A DNA stretch of 64,000 bases from Bacillus crepusculi (GTDB taxonomy: Bacteria; Bacillota; Bacilli; Bacillales; Bacillaceae): assembly GCF_014764715.1 (NCBI RefSeq), contig NZ_JACXXE010000010.1:1-64000 (forward strand), given 5' to 3'. This document shows positions 1-12,186 of this stretch, piece after piece. Each line of letters begins with the position of its first letter. Within the stretch, counting starts at the first letter, position 1. The notes under the pieces were generated by a model that searched no databases, was not told where the DNA came from, and saw only the letters and a list, made by a program, of their open reading frames with translations. A program made the translations under genes and the position numbers.

Positions 1-33
1 ACTTGTTTGTCACTCTCTCAAAGCGACCACTTG

Positions 34-63
34 AATATATCATATATCTCTATCAACAGTCAA
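34..63 (-). promoter_or_regulatory. Probable leftward rRNA-operon promoter at the window edge
   Basis: Read leftward, TTGACT (58-63) is followed after 18 bases by TATATT (34-39). A/T tracts upstream (65-100) could act as an UP element. In B. subtilis the rrnO operon lies next to gyrA, so this most likely drives rRNA genes just outside the window. The promoter is seen; the target is inferred. Confidence 0.45.
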
Positions 64-203
64 TGTTTTTCTTAAAAAACATTTTGTTTTTTTAAGAAGT
101 TTTACTGTGAAAGAGATAAAAAATAGAGCCTATTTTTGCTCCTTTGAAAGATTAACACATATCTATGAAAAAAGCATTATAAATTTCAAAAAAACATGTT
201 TTT

Positions 204-238
204 TTGAAAAAAAATAAAGCCGGTGAAAAACCGACTTT
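204..238 (-). terminator. gyrA terminator
   Basis: On the minus strand AAAGTCGGT and ACCGGCTTT form a 9-bp stem with a 5-base loop, directly followed by a T-rich run. It begins 4 bases after the gyrA stop. Confidence 0.85.
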
Positions 239-242
239 ACTT

Positions 243-2747
243 TTACTCAGATTGTTCTTGATCTGAATCTACGTTTTCTACACTTTCTTCGCTATTCTCT
301 TCATCGTCTTCTGGAGATTGTTCAACTAATGCCACTGTAGCGACATGTTCATCATCGCCTAGACGAATGAGGCGGACACCTTGAGTGACACGGCCTGTTG
401 TCGAAATGTCTGAAACGGCCATTCGAATGATGACACCGCTCCCTGTAATAATCATTAAGTCTTCTTCTGCTTCAGCATTGGTTGCCTTCACTGCGACAAG
501 TGGACCATTGTTGTCAGTGATCTTGCATGTTTTAAGACCCTTACCGCCTCGAGTTTGAACACGATATTCTTTTTCAGGTGTTAATTTGCCATAACCTCTT
601 TCAGTTACGATCAATACGTTTGCATCTGGCTCAAGGATTTCCATTCCAACGACGATGTCATCCTGAGAAAGTGTGATTCCTTTGACCCCAGCTGCCGTAC
701 GTCCCATTTCACGAACATCCGTCTCGTGGAAACGAATTAGCATACCCTTTTTCGTCCCAATGATGATTTGTTTTTCTCCATTGGTTAAACGAACAGCCAT
801 CAGTTCATCTTCGTCACGCAGGCTCAGTGCAATAAGGCCATTGTTTCGAATGTTGGCAAACTGAGACAACGATGTTCGTTTTGATACACCGTGTCTTGTT
901 GTAAAGAAGAGGTACGAATCTTCATCAAATTCGCTTACTGGGATAATGGCGTTAATCCACTCTCCCTTCTCGACTTCAAGAAGGTTAATGATCGGAATCC
1001 CTTTCGCTGTCCGTCCGAATTCAGGAATCTCATACCCCTTCGCACGATAGACCTTCCCTTTATTAGAGAAGAAGAGGATCGTATCGTGGGTCGATGTTGA
1101 GATCAGTTGTTCAACGAAATCATCCTCGTTGGTCCCCATTCCTTGGACACCTTTACCGCCTCTTTTTTGACTGCGATATGTGGATGCAGGCAGACGCTTA
1201 ATATAGCCATTATGAGTCAGCGTAATCACGATGTTCTCAACAGGAATCAGATCTTCATCTTCAATCGTTTCAATACCTGCTGTCACGATCTCAGTTCTAC
1301 GCGTATCATTGAAGCGTTCTTTGATTTCTATTAATTCTTCTCTGATGATCTCAAGAACTTTCTCATTGTCTGCTAGGATGGCTTTCAATTCAGCAATCAA
1401 ATCAACAAGTCCTTTATATTCATCTTCTATCTTTTCTCGTTCTAAACCAGTCAAGCGCTGGAGTCGCATATCAAGAATGGCCTGTGCCTGTTTTTCAGAC
1501 AAGCTGTAGTTCTCCATTAAGCCATTTCTCGCAATTTCAGCGGTTTGAGAGCCTCTAATTAAAGCAATAACTTCATCTAAGTGATCAAGTGCAATTCTCA
1601 AGCCTTCTAAAATATGTGCTCTTGCTTCAGCTTTACGTAGCTCATACGCCGTTCTTCTGCGAATGATGACTTTCTGATGCTCAAGATAGTATTCAAGACA
1701 TTGTTTCAGTGATAAAACCTTTGGCTGTCCATCAACAAGCGCCAGCAAATTGATACCAAATGAGGTTTGAAGTGTCGTTTGTTTATAAAGATTGTTTAAT
1801 AGAACATGGACATTCGCATCTCTTCTTAGCTCAATGACAATACGCATACCATTACGATCTGATTCATCACGCAAATCTGTAATGCCATCAATCTTTTTAT
1901 CACGTACAAGATCAGCGATTTTTTCAATCAAACGGGCTTTGTTAACCTGATAAGGGATCTCATTGATCACAATGCGCTGTTTACCGCTAGATGTTTCCTC
2001 AATATCCGATTTTGCTCGTAATGTAATAGAGCCACGCCCTGTTTCATACGCCTTCCGAATACCACTTCGGCCAATGATTTGTCCCGCTGTTGGGAAATCT
2101 GGACCTGGGATGATATCCATAAGCTCCTGTGTGGTCATTTCCGGGTTTTGACTAATGGCCAATACCCCATCAATGACTTCACCTAATTGGTGCGGCGGAA
2201 TATTGGTCGCCATTCCTACAGCAATTCCTGTCGCTCCGTTGACCAATAAGTTCGGGAATCTTGCAGGCATGACCATTGGCTCTCTTTCACTGCCGTCATA
2301 GTTATCTTGATAATCAATGGTATCCTTTGTGATATCACGGAGGATTTCCATAGAAATCTTAGATAGACGCGCCTCGGTATAACGCATCGCCGCTGCTCCG
2401 TCTCCATCGACTGAACCAAAGTTTCCATGACCATCAACTAACATATAACGATAGTTGAAATCTTGCGCCATCCGAACCATTGCTTCGTATACAGCGCTAT
2501 CACCGTGAGGGTGGTACTTACCGATAACTTCCCCAACGATACGTGCAGATTTCTTAAATGGTTTATCGCTTGTCATCCCTAGGTCATTCATCGCATACAA
2601 AATTCTTCGATGCACAGGCTTCAATCCATCTCGTACATCTGGTAATGCACGCGAAACAATAACACTCATTGCATAATCTAAAAAGGACGTACGCATTTCT
2701 TGACTGATATTCACTTCGCGTACATTTGGTGTATGTTGTTCACTCAC
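243..2747 (-). CDS. gyrA: DNA gyrase subunit A
   Basis: Breaking-and-rejoining subunit of the type IIA topoisomerase that introduces negative supercoils; works as A2B2 with GyrB. The 834-residue protein has the winged-helix/tower core with the catalytic tyrosine in RYTEARLS (about residue 123), a coiled coil near 370-450, and a C-terminal beta-pinwheel carrying the GyrA box QKRGGKG needed for DNA wrapping. The tail is strongly acidic (many E and D in the last 30 residues), as in other Bacillus GyrA. It lies downstream of gyrB on the same strand with a 232-base gap holding a terminator, so it probably has its own promoter. Confidence 0.98.
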   Translation of the reverse strand: MSEQHTPNVREVNISQEMRTSFLDYAMSVIVSRALPDVRDGLKPVHRRILYAMNDLGMTSDKPFKKSARIVGEVIGKYHPHGDSAVYEAMVRMAQDFNYRYMLVDGHGNFGSVDGDGAAAMRYTEARLSKISMEILRDITKDTIDYQDNYDGSEREPMVMPARFPNLLVNGATGIAVGMATNIPPHQLGEVIDGVLAISQNPEMTTQELMDIIPGPDFPTAGQIIGRSGIRKAYETGRGSITLRAKSDIEETSSGKQRIVINEIPYQVNKARLIEKIADLVRDKKIDGITDLRDESDRNGMRIVIELRRDANVHVLLNNLYKQTTLQTSFGINLLALVDGQPKVLSLKQCLEYYLEHQKVIIRRRTAYELRKAEARAHILEGLRIALDHLDEVIALIRGSQTAEIARNGLMENYSLSEKQAQAILDMRLQRLTGLEREKIEDEYKGLVDLIAELKAILADNEKVLEIIREELIEIKERFNDTRRTEIVTAGIETIEDEDLIPVENIVITLTHNGYIKRLPASTYRSQKRGGKGVQGMGTNEDDFVEQLISTSTHDTILFFSNKGKVYRAKGYEIPEFGRTAKGIPIINLLEVEKGEWINAIIPVSEFDEDSYLFFTTRHGVSKRTSLSQFANIRNNGLIALSLRDEDELMAVRLTNGEKQIIIGTKKGMLIRFHETDVREMGRTAAGVKGITLSQDDIVVGMEILEPDANVLIVTERGYGKLTPEKEYRVQTRGGKGLKTCKITDNNGPLVAVKATNAEAEEDLMIITGSGVIIRMAVSDISTTGRVTQGVRLIRLGDDEHVATVALVEQSPEDDEENSEESVENVDSDQEQSE

Positions 2748-2924
2748 TATAAGAACCTCCCTTTACGTATCACATGAAATAAATTATGTGGGAGTAAAAT
2801 ATGTATTTATCTTCACAAGACTATTCTTCATTATATCAATAATCTCTGCTTTATACACATTAATTTACTAGAAAATCAACGAAACATAGAAAACCAGGAC
2901 ATTCGTTTCACAGGCCTGAATCTT

Positions 2925-2962
2925 GAAAAACAACCTTATTCCAAACAAGAAATAAGGTTGTT
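2925..2962 (-). terminator. gyrB terminator
   Basis: AACAACCTTATT (2929-2940) and AATAAGGTTGTT (2951-2962) form a perfect 12-bp stem; leftward the stem runs into TTTTTC. It separates gyrB from gyrA. Confidence 0.85.
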
Positions 2963-2979
2963 CTCAAGGGGGGACCTAT

Positions 2980-4908
<1,929 letters not shown>

Positions 4909-4953
4909 TCACCTACACTTTTCTTAAACGATATATTTATATGAATTGAGCTT

Positions 4954-5199
4954 TTAGACTTCAATTTCAATCACAAATGAAGCACGTTTTTTGAGCGTGC
5001 TTGAGGAAAGAGGAGAGTAATAAACAGATTCAGTTGTGACGACGATGGATTTGGGTGTCCCTTGTGATAACGAAATGATTTGTTCCCCTTGCTTTTGGAG
5101 AAACTCTTCTACAACAGAAGATGACCTCATTTTGTAATCAACAATTGCGACAATCTCTCGTGTAGAAACAACACAATCATCACCTAAATGAATATACAA
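4954..5199 (-). CDS. remB: Extracellular matrix regulator RemB (DUF370)
   Basis: Small DUF370 protein (YaaB). RemB was identified as a positive factor for biofilm matrix genes; its relative RemA is a DNA-binding protein. A TTG start at 5199 gives 81 residues beginning with YIHLGDD after the Met, the family length, and places AGGTG 6 bases upstream. The GTG at 5208 is the only obvious alternative. Conserved features include the N-terminal strand YIHLGDD and the C-terminal YYSPLSSSTLKKRA. It sits 17 bases after recF, so the two are probably cotranscribed. Confidence 0.88.
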   Translation of the reverse strand: MYIHLGDDCVVSTREIVAIVDYKMRSSSVVEEFLQKQGEQIISLSQGTPKSIVVTTESVYYSPLSSSTLKKRASFVIEIEV

Positions 5200-5216
5200 G
5201 ACCCACACCTCATTTA

Positions 5217-6329
5217 TCAGTCAATTACTTTTCCACTGGCTACTCTGAAAATTTCCGCTTCTTTCAGGGTGGCATGATCAATGCCTTCAACACTTGTTGT
5301 CGTGACGAAGGTCTGTACACGCCCCTGAATGGTATGGAGCAAATGAGACTGTCTGTAATCATCAAGTTCAGATAAAACATCATCGAGTAGAAGAATGGGG
5401 TATTCGCCGATTTCTTCATGTATCAGATCAATTTCTGCAAGCTTTAGTGAAAGAGCTGTTGTTCTTTGCTGCCCTTGAGAGCCATATGTCTGAACATCCC
5501 GACCATTCACAAAGAAAAGAAGGTCATCTCTGTGAGGTCCCCACAGTGTCACACCTCGGTCTATTTCTCTGTCTCTTAGTTTCTGAAACGATTCTTCATA
5601 GCTATTCTTTATTTTCGACAAGTCTGACGCTTCTGATACCTCTATCGCCGTCTGGTATTGGAGCGTGAGTGTTTCTAGCTCTCTAGAAATCCCAAAATGC
5701 AACGGCTGCGCCCATTTTTCGAGCTGCTTTGTAAAAGTAAGTCTTCTTTTGACAACTTTCGCTGCCGCATCAATCAATTGCTCTGTTAAAACCTCCAGCA
5801 TCGCTTGATCCGTTTGCTTTCTTGTTTGCAATTGTTTCAAGTAATGATTTCGCTGAGAGAGGATTTTTTGATAGAGCGATAAATCATGCAAGTAGACAGC
5901 AGAAACTTGTCCAATCTCCATGTCGAGGAATCTTCTGCGGATTTGCGGGCTGCCCTTCACAAGACTTAAGTCCTCTGGTGCAAACATGATGGTATTTAAA
6001 GCACCAACATAATGACTGAGCTTCTGTTGTTCAATATGATTGACCTTGCCTTTTTTTCCTTTTTTTGAAATCACGAGCTGCATTGGGAGTGGACCGTTTT
6101 TTTTAATGACTCTACCTTCTATTTTAGCATAGTCTTCGTCCCATCGGATAAGTTCTTTATCATTTGATGTACGATGAGATTTTGCCATCGACAATACATA
6201 GATCGCTTCCATCAAGTTCGTTTTACCTTGGGCGTTCTCACCGATCATGACATTGACCTTATTGTCGAATTGGAGTTCGGTGTGTTCATAGTTTCGGTAT
6301 GAGGTTAACGCCAGACTTTGAATGTACAT
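5217..6329 (-). CDS. recF: DNA replication and repair protein RecF
   Basis: SMC-like ABC ATPase that helps load RecA at single-strand gaps together with RecO and RecR. The 370-residue protein shows Walker [10 protein letters not shown] near residue 30, the ABC signature region around YGSQGQQRT (Q-loop and signature in the C-terminal third), and Walker [13 protein letters not shown]. Length and domain order are standard. It lies 16 bases after yaaA and precedes remB in the conserved dnaN-yaaA-recF-remB-gyrB order. Confidence 0.97.
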   Translation of the reverse strand: MYIQSLALTSYRNYEHTELQFDNKVNVMIGENAQGKTNLMEAIYVLSMAKSHRTSNDKELIRWDEDYAKIEGRVIKKNGPLPMQLVISKKGKKGKVNHIEQQKLSHYVGALNTIMFAPEDLSLVKGSPQIRRRFLDMEIGQVSAVYLHDLSLYQKILSQRNHYLKQLQTRKQTDQAMLEVLTEQLIDAAAKVVKRRLTFTKQLEKWAQPLHFGISRELETLTLQYQTAIEVSEASDLSKIKNSYEESFQKLRDREIDRGVTLWGPHRDDLLFFVNGRDVQTYGSQGQQRTTALSLKLAEIDLIHEEIGEYPILLLDDVLSELDDYRQSHLLHTIQGRVQTFVTTTSVEGIDHATLKEAEIFRVASGKVID

Positions 6330-6345
6330 GTATTGTCACCCGTTT

Positions 6346-6561
6346 CTAATTCACAACTTGAAATGCGCCATAGCCTTCAATCTCGACAACATCTCCTGGG
6401 TATAATTTACGTCCCCGTCTATTATCTGGCTCTTGATTAATGAACACCTCATGTTCACTTAGAAACCATTTCGCCATTCCGCCAGATTGGATGACTTCGG
6501 CTAATTTCAAAAACTGCCCTAATGTAATCATTTCTGTTTCAATGGTTATAGGATTAGGCAT
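6346..6561 (-). CDS. yaaA: S4-domain RNA-binding protein YaaA
   Basis: 71-residue protein made almost only of an S4 RNA-binding fold (LGQFLKLAEVIQSGGMAKW, then NRRGRKLYPGDVVEIEG). Family members between dnaN and recF are linked to ribosome assembly (RlbA in B. subtilis). I chose the ATG at 6561, giving the B. subtilis length; the in-frame upstream codons (to 6585) lack a clear ribosome binding site. It is probably cotranscribed with recF. Confidence 0.92.
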   Translation of the reverse strand: MPNPITIETEMITLGQFLKLAEVIQSGGMAKWFLSEHEVFINQEPDNRRGRKLYPGDVVEIEGYGAFQVVN

Positions 6562-6668
6562 TGTATCGACCTCTTTCAATATCACTAATATCTAATTGTA
6601 CTAAAAAACAAGACAAGAAGGAAAGGGGGAAAGCGAACTGGGATGAAAGAAAGCATGGTAAACGAGAA

Positions 6669-6698
6669 GAAAAGCTGCTGTGCACTCACACAGCAGCC
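6669..6698 (-). terminator. dnaN terminator
   Basis: GGCTGCTGTG and CACAGCAGC (minus strand) make a GC-rich stem followed by TTTTCTT. It lies between dnaN and yaaA, so yaaA-recF transcription must either read through or start in the gap 6562-6665. Confidence 0.8.
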
Positions 6699-6711
6699 AT
6701 TTTAGATTAAC

Positions 6712-7848
6712 TTAATACGTTCTCACTGGAAGAATCAATTGCAAGATGGAATCATCATTCGGCGTGCGTAATAGGAATGGTCTCATCGCACCAGTGAAGC
6801 TTACATGAATATCAGTTCCCTCTAATACTTTTAAAGCATCCAGCATATATTTTGGACTGAAGGAAATCTTTAAATCCTCCCCCTTAATGTCATCCGCTTG
6901 AACCGTTTCAACCACTTTACCGATTTCAGGCGAATTAGAAGAGATTTCAAGACTTTGCTCAGGATCAGCAGATAGTTTCACAACGTTATTACGTCCCTCT
7001 CTTGCTAAAAGTGAGGCACGATCAATCGCTTGAAGGAATTCTTTCGTGTTCACCACAACATCCGTTTTACTTTCTTGCGGAATCAGGCGAGCTGTATCTG
7101 GATAATTACCGTCCAGCAATCTTGAGAAGAAAAGCACGTTTTGTGCTTTAAAGAGAACTTGCGTTTCAGTAATCACGATACTTACAAGGTCTTGTCCATC
7201 ATCTAGAATTTTGCTTAGCTCTGTTAAACTCTTCCCTGGAATGACCACATTGTACGAGCTTTCCTCGTTAATATCTAACTTCGCCTTTCTTAAAGCAAGA
7301 CGGTGACTATCCGTTGCCGTGCATATTAATTCACCTTTTTCCACCTTCCAGTTTACACCTGTCAAGATAGGTCGTGTTTCTGAGGTGGACACTGCGAAAA
7401 CGGTTTGACGAATTAAGTTTTTAAGTAGATCTGTTGGAATTTGAAAAGCATGGTGCTCTTCAATTTGTGGTAGATGCGGATATTCTTCAGCATCTAAGCC
7501 GTTTAGATTAAATTCTGCTGAACCAGAACGGATGATGGTCAAATGGTTTTGTTCTACTTCAATTTCGACTGTAGACATCGGCAGTTTCTTAACGATTTCG
7601 CTAAAGAAGCGGGCCTGCAGCACAATACTTCCCGGACGATCAATTGTAATGACTTCTAAATCCCCATCTCTTTTAGGAATAAAGGATTCAATTGAGATAT
7701 CAGAGTCGCTTCCTGTTAGAGAAACCCCTTCATCAGATGCAACAATTTTAATCCCTGTCAAAATAGGAATCGTTGTTCTAGAGGATACGGCCTTTAATAC
7801 ATCTTGGACACCTTCAACAAGACGATCTTTTTGAATCGTGAATTTCAT
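6712..7848 (-). CDS. dnaN: DNA polymerase III beta subunit (sliding clamp)
   Basis: Ring-forming processivity clamp for DNA polymerase, also a hub for mismatch repair and initiation control. The ATG at 7848 gives 378 residues starting MKFTIQKDRLVEGV, with an AGGAGG-type site 5 bases upstream; a longer open frame to 7977 runs into the origin sequence and is rejected. Three repeated clamp folds are visible, ending in the canonical PMRPFLLRT...LILPVRTY C-terminus. It follows dnaA with the 196-base origin unwinding region between them. Confidence 0.98.
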   Translation of the reverse strand: MKFTIQKDRLVEGVQDVLKAVSSRTTIPILTGIKIVASDEGVSLTGSDSDISIESFIPKRDGDLEVITIDRPGSIVLQARFFSEIVKKLPMSTVEIEVEQNHLTIIRSGSAEFNLNGLDAEEYPHLPQIEEHHAFQIPTDLLKNLIRQTVFAVSTSETRPILTGVNWKVEKGELICTATDSHRLALRKAKLDINEESSYNVVIPGKSLTELSKILDDGQDLVSIVITETQVLFKAQNVLFFSRLLDGNYPDTARLIPQESKTDVVVNTKEFLQAIDRASLLAREGRNNVVKLSADPEQSLEISSNSPEIGKVVETVQADDIKGEDLKISFSPKYMLDALKVLEGTDIHVSFTGAMRPFLLRTPNDDSILQLILPVRTY

Positions 7849-7860
7849 AGTGGTCCTCCT

Positions 7861-8016
7861 AAATTTTCTTAATGACATGTATATATATTTATTTAATAAA
7901 AATCGTAGAAGTACTAGTAGGGCTTGTGAATATGTGGATAAGTAGGTAGAAAGAAAGGAAAGACAGCCTATCCACATGTGGACAGACTGTGTATGACCAT
8001 GCTGAAGTTATTCACA
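7861..8016. other. oriC: oriC, dnaA-dnaN part: DnaA boxes, DnaA-trio and unwinding element
   Basis: On the minus strand the order is: TTATTCACA (8008-8016), boxes within 7968-7984 (CTATCCACA and an inverted partner), consensus TTATCCACA (7933-7941), abutting ATATTCACA (7925-7933), a short GC-rich spacer, the trio tract CTACTAGTACTTCTAC (7905-7920), then an AT-only stretch (about 7866-7900). This matches the B. subtilis basal origin element in which DnaA loaded on the boxes extends along the trios to melt the AT-rich DNA. Confidence 0.93.
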
Positions 8017-8044
8017 TTTTCCCATACTAATTATATCAGCTTGT

Positions 8045-9385
8045 TTATTTTAATTGTTCTTTGATCTCTTTGACATGCTGCTGAAGCTGTTCATCTTCAA
8101 CGATTAATTTCGAGATTTTCTCGTGAGCATGAATGACTGTTGTATGATCACGTCCGCCAAATTCTTCTCCTATTTTAGGTAGAGAGGAATCGGTCATTTC
8201 TCTAGAGAGGTACATAGCAATTTGTCTTGGATAAGCAACTGATTTCGTCCGTTTCTTCGCCTTGAAATCTTCTAATCGGATATTAAATTGTTGTCCTACA
8301 ATTCTTTGAATATCTTTAATCGTAATGATTCTTGGCTTCGATGAAGGAATGATGTCCTTTAGGGCTTCAGCTGCTAGATCAGCATTGATGTCTTTATTAA
8401 TTAAAGAAGAGTAAGCAACGACACGAATCAAAGCACCCTCCAACTCACGAATGTTGCTGTCAATTTGATTGGCAATATAGAGCATGACTTCATTCGGTAT
8501 GTCTAACCCTTCTGCCTTTGCTTTTTTTCGCAAGATCGCAATACGCGTTTCTAAGTCTGGCGGGGTAATGTCTGTAATAAGACCCCATTCGAACCGGGAG
8601 CGTAATCTGTCTTCTAGTGTCGGAATTTCCTTCGGCGGCCGGTCACTAGAAATGACGATTTGCTTACTTTCTTCGTGAAGTGTGTTGAATGTATGGAAAA
8701 ACTCTTCTTGTGTTTGTTCTTTTCCTGCTAAAAATTGAATATCATCTATCAAAAGCACATCTACATTCCGATAGCGATTCCGGAAGTCGACAGCTTTGTT
8801 GTCTCGGATTGAGTTGATAAATTCATTTGTAAATTTTTCAGATGATAGATAGACCACTTTGGCTGATGGATTATGGTCTATGACGTAATGACCAATCGCA
8901 TGCATCAAGTGGGTCTTTCCTAAACCAACGCCCCCATAAATAAAGAGCGGGTTATATGCTTTTGCTGGTGCTTCTGCGACTGCAAGTGAAGCGGCATGAG
9001 CAAAACGGTTGCCTGAACCAATAACAAAAGTATCAAATGTATATTTTGGATTCAGCATATTTTGTGGAATTTCAACAGGCTCTTCTTTAGACATTTTTTT
9101 AATTGGAGACTTTGGCACGGCTTCCTCTTCGTCCTGATTTTGAGGAATAATAAATTTGATGCTGAGCTCTTCACCTGTCAGTTCATAGATGGTATCTGCA
9201 ATTAAATGAAGATATCTCGATTCCAGCCAGTCTCTAGCAAATTCATTAGGTGCAGTAATTGTGAGCGTATCTCCTTGAAGAGAATGGGCTTTAGTCGACT
9301 TCATCCAAGTTTCAAAACTGGGTTTGCTCAATTTTGTCTCTATTTTTTGAAGTGCTTTATTCCACAGATCCAAAATATTTTCCAT
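8045..9385 (-). CDS. dnaA: Chromosomal replication initiator DnaA
   Basis: AAA+ initiator that binds DnaA boxes and melts oriC. The ATG at 9385 gives 446 residues ([12 protein letters not shown]...), the same length as in B. subtilis. Domain I (1-85), a charged linker (85-110, many E/K/P), AAA+ domain III with Walker [11 protein letters not shown] and Walker [10 protein letters not shown], and domain IV with the box-binding signature [11 protein letters not shown] near the C-terminus. The GGGAGGGG-type site lies 7-10 bases upstream. It is flanked by DnaA-box clusters on both sides. Confidence 0.98.
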   Translation of the reverse strand: MENILDLWNKALQKIETKLSKPSFETWMKSTKAHSLQGDTLTITAPNEFARDWLESRYLHLIADTIYELTGEELSIKFIIPQNQDEEEAVPKSPIKKMSKEEPVEIPQNMLNPKYTFDTFVIGSGNRFAHAASLAVAEAPAKAYNPLFIYGGVGLGKTHLMHAIGHYVIDHNPSAKVVYLSSEKFTNEFINSIRDNKAVDFRNRYRNVDVLLIDDIQFLAGKEQTQEEFFHTFNTLHEESKQIVISSDRPPKEIPTLEDRLRSRFEWGLITDITPPDLETRIAILRKKAKAEGLDIPNEVMLYIANQIDSNIRELEGALIRVVAYSSLINKDINADLAAEALKDIIPSSKPRIITIKDIQRIVGQQFNIRLEDFKAKKRTKSVAYPRQIAMYLSREMTDSSLPKIGEEFGGRDHTTVIHAHEKISKLIVEDEQLQQHVKEIKEQLK

Positions 9386-9499
9386 AAGGCTTCTCCCCCC
9401 TCCCTTTCTTTTTAAAATGACCAGTATCAAACTGTTATAGAACACGAAAAAGAGCAAATGGTCATGACCATTCGTGCACATACTTTGTTGAAAACAATT

Positions 9500-9529
9500 A
9501 ATATAGTAGAAAAACGTCTTTTCGACAAA
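9500..9529 (-). promoter_or_regulatory. dnaA promoter with overlapping Spo0A box
   Basis: Minus strand: TTGTCG (-35, 9523-9528), a 17-base spacer and TATATT (-10, 9500-9505), about 120 bases upstream of the dnaA start. The -35 lies inside TTTGTCGAA (9521-9529), a perfect match to the Spo0A~P box consensus. DnaA boxes begin 11 bases upstream of the -35, so both DnaA and Spo0A~P could act on this promoter. Confidence 0.7.
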
Positions 9530-9539
9530 TTACACAATC

Positions 9540-9803
9540 TGTGGATAAATAATTCAACAGGCTGTGTAATAACTTTCCACAGGTTATCCACAGATTGTGG
9601 ATAATGTAAATGGGTCAGATAAGTAATTAAGAGTTAAAACACAAATATAATATCAAAATAAACGAGATGGTGCAATGGGTGTCACAAACTTATCCACAAA
9701 CTTTACAACCTGTTGAAAAATAATTATCCACATCAGTTATTTGTGTGAAAAAAATGTCGATAATGGATGTGGATAGTCTAAATATGCCGGAAAAATATCC
9801 ACA
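9540..9803. other. oriC: oriC, upstream DnaA-box cluster
   Basis: Five perfect TTATCCACA boxes: 9540-9548 (inverted), 9584-9592, 9596-9604 (inverted), 9690-9698 and 9724-9732. Near matches lie at 9573-9582 (TTTCCACA), 9768-9776 and 9795-9803. With the dnaA-dnaN cluster this makes the bipartite origin typical of Bacillus, with dnaA between the halves. No convincing gene lies between 9386 and 10006. Confidence 0.92.
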
Positions 9804-10006
9804 CCCTTGTTTTGGAGGTCTTTTTAGGAGGAAAAAAAGAATAAAATGCTGGAAACTGAAAAAGAAGGTTTCTTCACTTGATAACTTGTGTTATGCTTAT
9901 AAGGTTGATAATAAGAGTTTTATCATTGATATTGACAATCGATGGGTTACACAAATATAATGAGTTAGACTGTCTTAAACAGCTATTCCTCAGGGAGGTG
10001 TCATAA

Positions 10007-10141
<135 letters not shown>

Positions 10142-10170
10142 GCCACTGAATAATGTCAGTGGTCTTTTTT
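10142..10170 (+). terminator. Terminator or attenuator between rpmH and rnpA
   Basis: GCCACTGA and TCAGTGGT form a stem followed by TTTTTT directly after the rpmH stop. rnpA follows 50 bases later with no obvious strong promoter, so partial termination may set the L34 to RNase P protein ratio. Confidence 0.75.
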
Positions 10171-10220
10171 ACATAAAATCGTAAAATGAACTGTCAGTTT
10201 TTATCGGAGTGGAAGAAAAC

Positions 10221-10580
10221 ATGAAGAAGCGAAACAGGCTAAAAAAAAATGAAGAGTTTCAACAAGTGTTCAAAAAAGGTCAATCAATGGCTAATCGCCA
10301 ATTCGTTATTTACCAGATGGATCAGCCGAATCAAGATGAACTGCGGTTAGGATTGTCTGTCAGTAAGAAGATTGGTAATGCAGTGATAAGAAATCGAATT
10401 AAAAGACTGATCCGCCAGGTGTTTTTAGAGGAAGGTCATAAGTTAAAGCAAGAAAAAGATTATATTGTCATTGCACGAAAACCAGCAAGTGAATTGACCT
10501 TTGAAGAAACAAAGAAGTCTCTCCAACATTTATTTAGAAAATCCGCTGTTTATCAACAACAACCGAAAAAGTCTTCGTAA
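10221..10580 (+). CDS. rnpA: Ribonuclease P protein component
   Basis: Basic protein cofactor of RNase P, which removes tRNA 5' leaders. The ATG at 10221 gives 119 residues starting [20 protein letters not shown] is placed about 9 bases upstream, while the in-frame GTG at 10209 overlaps that site. The RNR signature is clear ([17 protein letters not shown]), along with [15 protein letters not shown] in the binding cleft. Follows rpmH as in most bacteria. Confidence 0.95.
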   Translation: MKKRNRLKKNEEFQQVFKKGQSMANRQFVIYQMDQPNQDELRLGLSVSKKIGNAVIRNRIKRLIRQVFLEEGHKLKQEKDYIVIARKPASELTFEETKKSLQHLFRKSAVYQQQPKKSS

Positions 10581-10741
10581 TAGAAACTTTCGTTGAATCA
10601 ATTTTTAAAAGCGCTTCCTTCATTTAGTGAATTAAAATGAAACCACCACTTTGTAATGAAAAAATGTTACCATACTGATTAGGTGAGTCACTTTCGTAAT
10701 CAATTCCAGCTTAAATAAAGTTTGAAGTAATGGGAGGAATC

Positions 10742-11521
10742 TTGTTGAAAAGGCGATTATTACTAATATTTAGCTTGATTGGCGTGTTGGTTCTATTGGC
10801 AGGGTGTACACAAATCAATGAACCAATTACATCAGATAGTAAGGGATTCTGGAATTCTTATATTGTTTACCCGCTATCTCAATTAATCACGTACATGGCA
10901 AACATAACTGGTGAAAACTATGGTGTAGCGATTATTATTGTGACACTGTTAATTCGCCTGCTCATTTTACCATTAATGATTAAGCAGTTAAGAAGTACAA
11001 AAGCGATGCAAGCATTGCAGCCTGAATTGAAAAAGCTACGTGAAAAATATAGCTCTAAAGATCAAAAAACACAGCAGCAGCTTCAACAGGAAACAATGGC
11101 CCTTTTTCAAAAAAATGGTGTCAATCCATTAGCAGGATGTTTCCCGATTTTAATTCAGATGCCAATCCTCATTGGTTTCTATCATGCAATTATGAGAACA
11201 GCAGAAATTAAAAAGCATACATTCTTATGGTTTGACTTAGGCAGCCCAGATCCATTGTTCCTATTACCGATTATTGCGGGTGTAGCTACTTTCATTCAGC
11301 AGAAGCTAATGATGGCTGGAAATCCTTCGGACAACCCTCAAATGGCCATCATGCTATGGGTGATGCCGATTATGATCGTTGTATTTGCAATTAGTTTCCC
11401 AGCAGCACTTTCATTGTACTGGGTTGTAGGTAACATTTTCATGATCATTCAAACATTGGTGATTAAAACACCTCAAGTAAAAGTTGATACAAAAGAAAAA
11501 GCTGGCGGGAATAAAAAATGA
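10742..11521 (+). CDS. spoIIIJ: Membrane protein insertase YidC1 / SpoIIIJ
   Basis: Oxa1/YidC-family insertase for inner-membrane proteins; the Bacillus paralogue is also needed for sigma-G activity in the forespore. About 259 residues: lipoprotein signal with lipobox LLAGC (Cys about 22), then five hydrophobic segments with the conserved [13 protein letters not shown] and [15 protein letters not shown]. The start is one of two consecutive TTG codons after GGGAGG (10742 or 10745); an ATG at 10730 overlaps the ribosome binding site and is rejected. Translationally coupled to jag. Confidence 0.94.
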   Translation: MLKRRLLLIFSLIGVLVLLAGCTQINEPITSDSKGFWNSYIVYPLSQLITYMANITGENYGVAIIIVTLLIRLLILPLMIKQLRSTKAMQALQPELKKLREKYSSKDQKTQQQLQQETMALFQKNGVNPLAGCFPILIQMPILIGFYHAIMRTAEIKKHTFLWFDLGSPDPLFLLPIIAGVATFIQQKLMMAGNPSDNPQMAIMLWVMPIMIVVFAISFPAALSLYWVVGNIFMIIQTLVIKTPQVKVDTKEKAGGNKK

Positions 11522-12141
11522 AGGAAATAACTGCTGTCGGTCGCACAATCGAAGAAGCAGTAGATTCCGGACTTAAACAAATTCAGCTACTAAAAGAAGA
11601 AGTAGATATCACGATAGTAGATGAAGGAAATAAAGGTTTTTTAGGATTATTTGGTAAAAGACAAGCTGTTGTTAAGTTAGTAGAAAAGAGAGATGCTCTC
11701 AAATTAGCTACACAGTATTTAGATAAAATTGTTAAATCAATTGATCCTAAAGCAAAAATTGTTTCCGAGAAGGAAACGAAAAAGATTTCTTTTCACATTG
11801 ATGGAGATAAAACGTCATTAATGATTGGAAAAAGAGGACAAACTTTGTACTCTTTAGAAACATTGGTACAGTTAGTGTTTAATCGTTATTCCGATCAGTA
11901 TCATCATATTACAATTGATATTGGAGATTATAGGAAGAAACGCCAAGAAGCACTTGAACAATACGCCATCAAAACGGCAAACCGTGTTTTAAAAACGAAG
12001 AGAAAGGTTCATTTAGAACCGATGCCTTCGAATGAACGAAAAATCGTTCATGATACGATTGCCGCATTTTCTAAAGAACTTGCAACGGCATCGGAAGATA
12101 CTGGCAGCAAACGTCATGTTGTGGTGCTGTATAAAAAATAG
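11518..12141 (+). CDS. jag: RNA-binding protein Jag (KhpB/EloR)
   Basis: 207 residues with the three Jag parts in order: N-terminal Jag domain ([18 protein letters not shown] to [11 protein letters not shown]), a KH domain carrying the GKRGQTL loop (about 105-130) and a C-terminal R3H domain (about 145-205) with AxxR-type residues. Family members bind RNA and in cocci control cell elongation. Its ATG overlaps the spoIIIJ stop (ATGA), so the two are translated together; a terminator follows at once. Confidence 0.95.
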   Translation: MKEITAVGRTIEEAVDSGLKQIQLLKEEVDITIVDEGNKGFLGLFGKRQAVVKLVEKRDALKLATQYLDKIVKSIDPKAKIVSEKETKKISFHIDGDKTSLMIGKRGQTLYSLETLVQLVFNRYSDQYHHITIDIGDYRKKRQEALEQYAIKTANRVLKTKRKVHLEPMPSNERKIVHDTIAAFSKELATASEDTGSKRHVVVLYKK

Positions 12142-12145
12142 CAAA

Positions 12146-12186
12146 AAGGCTAAGATTCAGCAAAGCTGGATTTTAGTCTTTTTTTA
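12146..12186 (+). terminator. jag terminator
   Basis: Long imperfect stem AAGGCTAAGATTCAGC / GCTGGATTTTAGTCTT with loop AAA, followed by a run of T. It ends the rpmH-rnpA-spoIIIJ-jag unit. Confidence 0.85.

Noticed and set aside
7849-7977. N-terminal extension of dnaN
   Set aside because: The added residues come from the origin unwinding region and do not belong to the beta clamp.
9745-9960. 71-codon open frame between the upstream DnaA boxes and rpmH
   Set aside because: It overlaps DnaA boxes and the rpmH promoter region, has no ribosome binding site and no sensible protein pattern.
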